A DNA stretch of 64,000 bases from Diadema setosum (Eukaryota; Echinodermata; Echinoidea; Diadematoida; Diadematidae), in assembly GCF_964275005.1 (NCBI RefSeq), contig NW_027307679.1, forward strand, positions 114,247 through 178,246. The letters run 5' to 3'. Below, in pieces: positions 26,101 through 34,600 of the stretch (its first letter is position 1; each line of letters begins with the position of its first letter). The translations under genes and the position numbers were made by a program. The notes under the pieces were generated by a model that saw only the letters and a list, made by a program, of their open reading frames with translations, was not told where the DNA came from and made no database searches.

Positions 26101-29100
26101 TTGTCAAGTCAATATAATAGCTCTATCATGTCGACTTATCAACTTTATAAGTTGACAAGGAGATAAAAATTATCATGTCAAGTCGATTTCTAAAAATTCA
26201 AATGTCGTCATGGCAACATAACATATCTTGCCGAGTCACATCTAAAAAGTTGCATGTCGTCATGGTGAGATAAGGTATCTTGCCAAGTCGACATCTAAAA
26301 AGTTACATGTCATCATGGTGACATAATGTATCTTGCCAAGTCGACATCTAAAAAGTTACATGTCGTCATGGTGAGATAAGGTATCTTGCCAAGTCAACAT
26401 CGAAAAAAGTTACATGTCGTCATGGTGACATAATGTATCCTGCCAAGTCGACATCTAAAAAGTTACATGTCATCATGGTGCATACGGTATCTTGCCAAGT
26501 CGACATCTGAAAAAGTTACATGTCGTCATGCCTACATAACGTATCTTGCCAAGTCGACATCTGAAAAGTTACATGTCATCATGGTGACATAAGTTATCTA
26601 AGTTATCTGAATAAATTTGCATGAATTTGCATAATTAATGAATTTCACTATTTCGTGTAGAAGTTTGGAAGCCCTCACCAAGTCCTATCAGATAAAACAA
26701 TCAAAATCAAAATCAGCCATGAAATGACGGAGAAGTAGTATTTTCTAACATTTTTGAGCACACACGGACAGACGCACGGACGCATGGACGGACACACACA
26801 CACACGCATTCACTTGTTATATTTGATGGTTTTGATTTCATTTTTTGGTAAAATATATACCATGGTACTAATTTTGATCATCTTCCTCCTCATCTTCTCT
26901 CACCCTTTTTATAGGTCCTGATCAAGCAAGAATCACAAGGATTGTGTGGGATATGCTGTGATAGAAAGAAAGACAGCTTTTTCATTCCATGTGGGCACAC
27001 ACTCTGTCTTCCATGCAGCACATTCTTTGAAGAGAATGAAGGAAGAGATTGCCCGTTTTGCTAGCAGAAAATACAGTCTGTTCTCAGTTTGTATTATTAG
27101 CTACCTTTTAGACCGTTAGTTTGTGTCTGAAAGGGGTGCATTCATGCATAATGATCTCCCAATTCATGCCTATGTGGCAGTCCTCGATAAAAGGGGAATT
27201 CCACCCAAGTCAGTCCAGTGTTTCTACAGTGTGTTCCTAAAAAAGGGAAACCAAACCTCAAAGGTAAATTATATCACAAATGCATAGTTTTTTTTTTTTT
27301 TTTTGTAAATTGTGTCTTGGATTAAAAAGTAGCTCATTAAGTTAAATTTGACACCTTGCTTGCGTCAACATTGCCATGGGTTTTGTTACAGATCGAGTAA
27401 TGAGTAAGGTTTCTTTGAAGGAAAATGATACAACATCTACTTTTTCCAAGTTTCAAAGAGCCCTAACTCTCTAACTCATGTCAACGTTGACGCAAGCAAG
27501 GTGTCAAATTAAAGCTGGAGAGCTACTTTTTATTCCATTATACAAACTACAAGAAAAAAAAAACTATGTATTGTTCAGTTGACTTTTGAACTTGCCTTTC
27601 CTTTTTAGGAACACACTGTATGGAAGACGATGAATTAAAAAAAAAGATAATTGATCCAATCATGAGTGAATAAGGAAACTACAATCATTAACATTATCTA
27701 TTACTTCATGGTCAGTTATGCAAAATGGCAATGCTGATGAAATCACAGTATTTTCAGGAGTAGTTCTCCATTCACATTTAACCCAAAATTTCTCATTTTC
27801 CAGAGTATATATTTTCACATCTTAAACTCTGAGTATATTCAGAACAGTTGTCACTCTTTGTCAAACAACTCCTTAGAGTATAGGGTAGAAAAAATTTAGT
27901 TTCAAGAAAATTTAGAAAATGGGAAATTCTTATGTTCAGAGAATGCAATGGAGACTTGATGACCCATGCACCATGACGACATGTAATTTTTTGTAAGTCA
28001 ACTTGGCAAGATACCTTACGTCACCATGACGACATGTAACTTTTTAGATGTCGACTTGGCAAGATGCCTTATGTCATCATGACGACATGTAACTTTCTAG
28101 ATATCAGCTTGGATAGATAACTTATGTCGCCATGATGACATGTAACTTTTCAGATGTCGACTTGGCAAGATACGTTATGTAGGCATGATGACATGTAACT
28201 TTTTCAGATGTCGACTTGGCAAGATACCTTATGCACCATGATGACATGTAACTTTTTAGATGTCGACTTGGTAAGATACATTATGTCACTATGACGACAT
28301 GTAACTTTTTTCGATGTTGACTTGGCAAAATACCTTATCTCACCATGACGACATGTAACTTTTTAGATGTCGACTTGACATGATAATTTTTGTCTCTATG
28401 TCAACTTATAAAGTTGATAAGTCGACATGATAGAGCTATTATGTTGACTTGACAAGATAAATTATCTCGCCAAGCCTCCAAGTCGAATGGCACTTTAAAG
28501 CTTCCGTAATTAAGGTAGTGTAAGGGATTCGGAAAAAATTAGATGCATTCATGAAAACAGCTATTGTATTTCACAAAAACAATATACTGTTTGGAGGATA
28601 ATAACACAAGCCACAAATTGAGGTGAATCCCTGCGATATAAAACGTTTTAATCAGTAGAATTACATTACAGTTACAGAGAAAATTACAAATAGATCTTTC
28701 TGCAAAACTTCCAAGCAGGAGGGTAGAAAATCTAGAATAGAATAACTAGTGAATCGGGAAAGAGAAGAGGTGAAAATTATATCCTGTCCATCTTCTAGCT
28801 AAAAACTGGGAAAGCCTATTAAAATAGCACGATGGCATTATCAAAGCTCTAAAATTAATCCGTACATCGGTCTTGCCCTCATTTTAATTCATTTGTGGGG
28901 TTTTTTGTCTCTTTTTTTGGGGGGGATGAAGAATACTAATTCTTCTATTTTTTTTTTTTTGGGGGGGGGGGGGCATGAAGAATACAATTCTATTTTTCTA
29001 CTTGATAACAATGTCGCTCCCTGACACACTTGCCCCCCCCCCCCAGAAGTATGTAGAAATACATGTTTGATGTCGTTCATTAAAATTTACAAATTACAAC

Positions 29101-29783
29101 CGCCAGTACTGTATGTTATTTTTCCGTTCATGGAACACCCTTTACAGGTGATTGACATGTAGATGGCGCTGTTTATCCTGTCGGTCTCGTGGGCCTCCTT
29201 TGCCTACTGTCGGTCTCGTGGGCTTTCTTTGCTTAGTGTCGGTCTCATGAGCCTTTATTGCTTAGTGTCGGTCTCGTGGGCTACGTTTGCTTAGTGTCGG
29301 TCTCATGAGTCTTTTGTGCGTAGTGTCGAACTCATGGGCTGTATGACTCCTGAGCCGTATAACTCGTGGGCTTTATGACTCAAGGACCTATTATTGATGT
29401 CGGTCTCGTGGACCGTATGACTCGTGGGTGTCGGTCTCTTGGGATGCCCCCGTATAACTCATGGGCTGTATGACTCATGGACCTATTTTTTATGTCGGTC
29501 TCGTGGACCGTATGACTCGTGGGTGTCGGTCTCATGGGATGCCCCCGCACAGAGTTGCTGCTAGCACAAAGGCAAGCACATGAATCCCCACCCCCTCTCC
29601 ATTTTTGCAATTGTTCTGCAGTACGTAACTCTTGTACAATTTGGTCAATTTTCATGAAAATGACATTGGTTTGAATGAACAGCATGATTCATGAACCTCG
29701 TCTAATCTGGGCACTCAGGAGAGTTTAATAACCAGATTTTGGGGTCCTAGGATGATTTTTGTTATAATATGGAGGTGCTGCCA

Positions 29784-29816
<33 letters not shown>

Positions 29817-29840
29817 TAAGATCAAACAACCCCCCCCCCC

Positions 29841-29894
<54 letters not shown>

Positions 29895-31618
29895 GGGGGT
29901 TTTTTTGTCACCCTTATTCTACAATTTTGTCAAGCGTCGTGAAAATGACAGGAGATCCGAATGTACAGCACGAGATTCCTTGAACCAACCCGATCAGGGA
30001 ATCCCTAGATATGACCAAATCTTGGGGCCTTAAACGATTCTTGCCGCATGAGGGCGCTGCTAGCACAGAAACTAACACCCGAAAATATTTGGTTTTTTTG
30101 TTGTTGTTTTTTTAGTAAGCCTTATTCTACAATTTTTTCAAGCTTCAGGAAAATGACAGGAGATCCGAATGTACAGCACGAGATTCTTGAACCCACCCGA
30201 TCAGGGCATCCCTGGATATGACCAAATCTTGGGGCCTTGAACGATTCTTGCCGCATGAGGGCGCTGCTGGCACAGAAACGAACACACGACCCCCCAACCT
30301 CCACACCCCCCCCCCCCCCCCCCCCCATGTTTGGTTTCTGCATTTTGTAGCCTTTCTAACAATTTGGCCAAGTTTCATAAAAAAATGACATGGGTTTTGA
30401 ATGTACAGCAAAAGTAATGAACCTTCCCTTTTAGCCCACCCCTAACAGAAAATGCAGAAAATGTTCCTGACAAGGCTTTGAGAGATCTCGCTGGTTTCTG
30501 CCGCGTGAGGGCGCTGCTTCCTTAAGAATGAGAGTGTAAAACTCAACTTTAAAACTTTTTCCTCGTTTTGGGTACCTTTCTCCGCACTTCTTGCAAATCT
30601 TGAGAAAATAAAGTGGATTTTGAAAAGATTATGGGGATTTAAATTTGCCATAGATGATTGCAGATTTTGTTGCCTATCATGGCCTTGATCGTGTAACGCT
30701 TTCATTTCTGTAGTGGACGGCAAAATGTCATATGCTTCAAGTCCCGCAGAAGAAAAGCAATCACAGAAACTTGTGGTTTTGTTTGCATTCTTGGGCTTCG
30801 GAAGGATAAAATCTACGGTATGGGAAGTTATAAGAAAATGTCACGGACTTCACTTTAATTGAGGAACTACTTTGATAATTAAAGTAAACTGAAGACTAAA
30901 AATAAGGACGATAACAAATAAATAGAACATTTATTTCTGAAGTCTCTCATGTACTAAACAAATATTTCAAGATAATAGATAGTTATGTTAGTCATAATTG
31001 AGTACAGTACGAGTTGGAATTCTTGCACGTTTTGTGCAATATAAAACTAGCACACATCTATCTCCTTGTAATATGAAATAATATTTTTTATGTTGATTCT
31101 GCAGAATTATAAAGACACAAAATTCATCTTATCCAGTCAAGCATGAAGAATCGTTCAGTACAGAAAAATGTCCACTTTTATAATATGCAAACAAAATGAA
31201 GTGACAGACTCAAGACAATGTTCAACAACTCTCCATTACTTATATGTTTACTTTTCCTTTTTATAGCCAGCAACTAATGCTTTCACTTGTAAACTCGTTT
31301 ATGTGAGTATGATTAAAAGAATTGTAATATCTTCCTGTTGAATAGAATAATAAAGATAATTCTTGTTCAACATTCTTTATTATAGAAATGAACTATACGA
31401 CATGAAAGGCCTAGGTTGTCCTCTGGATTAAGCAGGAGACACAAGACACAGACAAAGGACAAAACAAAATGTAAATACATCTTACATAATAAATGACACA
31501 ATTAAGAATTACAGTTACATAAGCGTGTAATTTACAAAAATTTGTACATTTACACCACAAACGAATTAAAATTCAATATCTGATTCTAAAACATACAATT
31601 CTATCCTAATATAATATA

Positions 31619-31654
<36 letters not shown>

Positions 31655-34600
31655 TAACAATGCATGGTAATAATAATAAATATAGTGAAATAAGTATTGT
31701 AATAATAATTGATATAGTGAAATAAGTAATTTCTGTAAGTTCTGTACCTTGTATTTGTCCCTGGCATTTTTGGCATGAAGGAATTTTTTACTCGTCTCCT
31801 GCGTCATGATGGATACTGGGTTTTCCACCTGAAAACAGAGGGAGAAAAAAAAACGCAAACAAGAAAATGGCATTTTACCTTGATTCTGGTGGCCTTTGAA
31901 ATTGCCAATTCCCCTACCTTTCACCTTGTCATCTTCCGATATCAGGCAACAAAGTGTTTATTAACATCTTAATCGTCATACCTGATAATATTACTTCTGC
32001 AGTTTAGTAACCTTTAACCCTGGCTTTCGATAAACTACCACCTGCATGTTCATGCAAACAATTTTTGATTATTACTGATATACTGATACTGTGACAAACT
32101 GCGTTACCACAGGGATTTTCCTTGCAAAAGTTCAAACTGGTAGACCTTTGATTTTTACCATTTATGACAACAGCATGTTCATGCAAATATTTGTTTTCCT
32201 TCCAATGCTATTACTATTGGACAATTCCATGAAATATGCAGCAAAAATGTCATTTTTAGTCAAGTTTTAGTATCCTTTGACATCATAGTACTTCATCCAA
32301 ATGTTGTTTTCATTAAAAAAATACAGTAAATCTAACATTTGCAATGACAGTGAAGTATATTGTCGCCATAACATACCATACACTGTCTTCTACACACATC
32401 CTCAACTTTTTTTGATATCCTCTTTGAATTTTGAAGTAAATTTTCTCCATCACTTGTTTATAGTATTCCTACCTGAATGTTGAAGAAATCCACAATACTT
32501 GACAGTTCTTTATACTCTGTACTGATGACCTTTTCCGAGGATGACATCAGCTTGTAGGTGGAGCCCCCTCCCTTCCGTAACTTTCGCTCAACGATAATGG
32601 AGTCCCCATACTCTTTAGGTTTGTAGGCAAAGTCGCCACGGTTACGCAGTGTGATGCGGATCTCTGCAACACTGAAAGAGGGTGAGGGATAAAAGGGGAG
32701 AATCAAAGTGGACATTATGGTAGGCTTAAGTCTTTAATATGAAACAGCACGTAGGCTACACACTGCAAAAAGTCCAGTGTTAAATAGTGAACACCGAGCT
32801 GGTGTTAAATTTTTGGTGCTCATTTCTGGTGTTAAATTAACACCTCCGGGTTTCATTTCCAAATTTTAAACTGTTTTTTAAAGAGTTTCTTAGTAACTGC
32901 ACTTCTTGTTGATTTTTAATTTAAACAAGACGATCAAGAATTTTACATGAAAATACTAGATTTTTGAAAAAATGTGAAAATAAATTTACACCACAGTAAC
33001 ACCAGCTGGTGTGGTCTCTTATTGAAGCTGGACGGGTGTTAAACCATTGATATTAACACCAACAAATATCAAATCAACACCATGTGGTGTCATTTTTGAA
33101 TTAACACCAGTACAGTGTCAAATTAACACCACGAAGTGTCAGGTGAACATTTTTCAACACCATCACAATGCATTTTCAACACCTGTGGGTGTGGTCCTTT
33201 ATTGAAGTTTGATCGGTGTTAGATTTAACACCCGTGGTGTTAAATCTAACACCGATGTTTTTACAGTGCATGTAAGATGAAAAATATAAATACAACACTG
33301 TAAAAACATCGGTGTTAGATTTAACACCATGGGTGTTAAATCTAACACCGATCAAGCTTCAATAGAGGACCACACCCACAGGTGTAGAAAATGTATTGTG
33401 ACGATGTTAAAAAGTGTTCACCTGGCACTTCGTGGTGTTAATTTGACACTGTGGCTGGTGATATTTTTGACACTGCGCTAGAGTTAATTCATTAATGGCA
33501 CCGCGTGGTGTTGATTTGATATTGGTGGTGTTAATTTCAATGGTATAACACCCGTCCGTCCGGAGGTGTTAATCTAACACCATGAATGAGCACCGGAAAT
33601 TTAACATCGGACTTTTTGCAGTGAAGGCTTGCAGCAAGGCAGCGTGTACGTCAGTAATATATGTGAAGGTTTTTAATGGACATTCTTGTAACAATGAACC
33701 TTGCATACACTATGAATCAGTAGACGAGGCAATCTATATACCTGCAGGGATGGTCGGGGGGGGGGGGGTTCAGCATGTCCCTGCAACATTCTTGTCTAAT
33801 ATCCTCAAAAGCCAGCTACATGCTGTGCAACATCCTCAAGAAATTGCAACAATTAGCAGCTCAAAATTAAGTATATTCAAACTTGTGAAAAACACATGGA
33901 AAACATAAGAAACATCAAACTACCTGGTACTTAGATATTTGTGAGCAAACCATGTGAGGGAACACATGCAAGCAGCACAAAGAGAGATAAGCTGTGAAAT
34001 ATTGCATACTACTTGCTCGTGATGTGCGCTCTGCGCCACCTTTTCTGCAATATTCCCAGATTCTGTGAGTTTCCAACATGCTCAAATTTCAAGTTGTTGA
34101 CCCCCTGTACCTGTATACCTCAAAACTGAGTCCACCAGAGTCCATTCCTTTCAATACTATAAACACCCTCTCTTTGGTAAGACTATAGAATCCTTATACC
34201 TCGCGTGATCACTTTGGCAAAATCATGCATCTCTCAATACTAATCACAAATGCTCTCAATTACAGCTGATTAGGCAAAAGGAAAAATATTAAAGGGAAAA
34301 CTAGAATAGAATGAGCAATCCCAGATAACCAATATCTGAACCGGCAGTAAATGAAAGTGTGATGTAATTCTTACTTTTTTCCATCTTTGATGAAATTCTG
34401 GACAGAACTCCCGCGAGTTGTAGCAGTTGCTTTTCCCCCAAGGCCTACCACGATAGCAGTGAGTACAGCGCTCTTGCCACCTATAATTTAACATGGATCG
34501 AAAGCAATTGATATTTTTGGTCCTCATTTTGATATCTCTGTAAAACCATACATTTTTGCGAATTTTGCGAGGAGCCAAGATTCGCAAAATAAAATGCACA

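Larger units (their letters stand above)
26048..28508. mobile_element. long-inverted-repeat transposon with tandem arms and a RING exon in its core
   Basis: Ends TACGGAAGCTTTAAAGTGCC (26,048) and its exact inverse (to 28,508) are flanked by ATTAAG at 26,042-26,047 and 28,509-28,514. Copy 1 of the surrounding element has the unoccupied site at about 24,554 (CAATTAAGGCAG) with a single ATTAAG, which fixes borders and a 6-bp target duplication. Each arm is about 550 bp and holds units of about 55 bp (AAGTCGACATCTAAAAAGTT, then ACATGTCRTCATGGTG). Unit-specific variants (TCGAAAAAAGTT, GGTGCATA, ATGCCTACATAAC) occur in the same order in both arms. The 1.35-kb core has a RING exon and a mariner-type MITE but no transposase. 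Superfamily not assigned. Confidence 0.9.
25366..29546. mobile_element. array-terminated TIR element, copy 2
   Basis: The left array (25,366-25,755) begins GCACGTCACGAGACCGACAC, as copy 1 does at 23,224. The right array is inverted (29,180-29,546) and ends GTCGGTCTCATGGGATGCCC. Inside the arrays both ends share AGCGCCAYCTA and TGTACAGGGTGTYC-like blocks. The left body (25,760-26,040) matches 23,580-23,780 of copy 1, and the right body (28,509-29,180) matches 24,550-25,235. The central 2.46 kb is a separate transposon absent from copy 1. Confidence 0.8.

Noticed and set aside
25980-28510. Regularly spaced repeats around 26 and 28 kb considered as a CRISPR-like array
   Set aside because: The window is eukaryotic, units are tandem without unique spacers, and the two arrays are inverted arms of a transposon.
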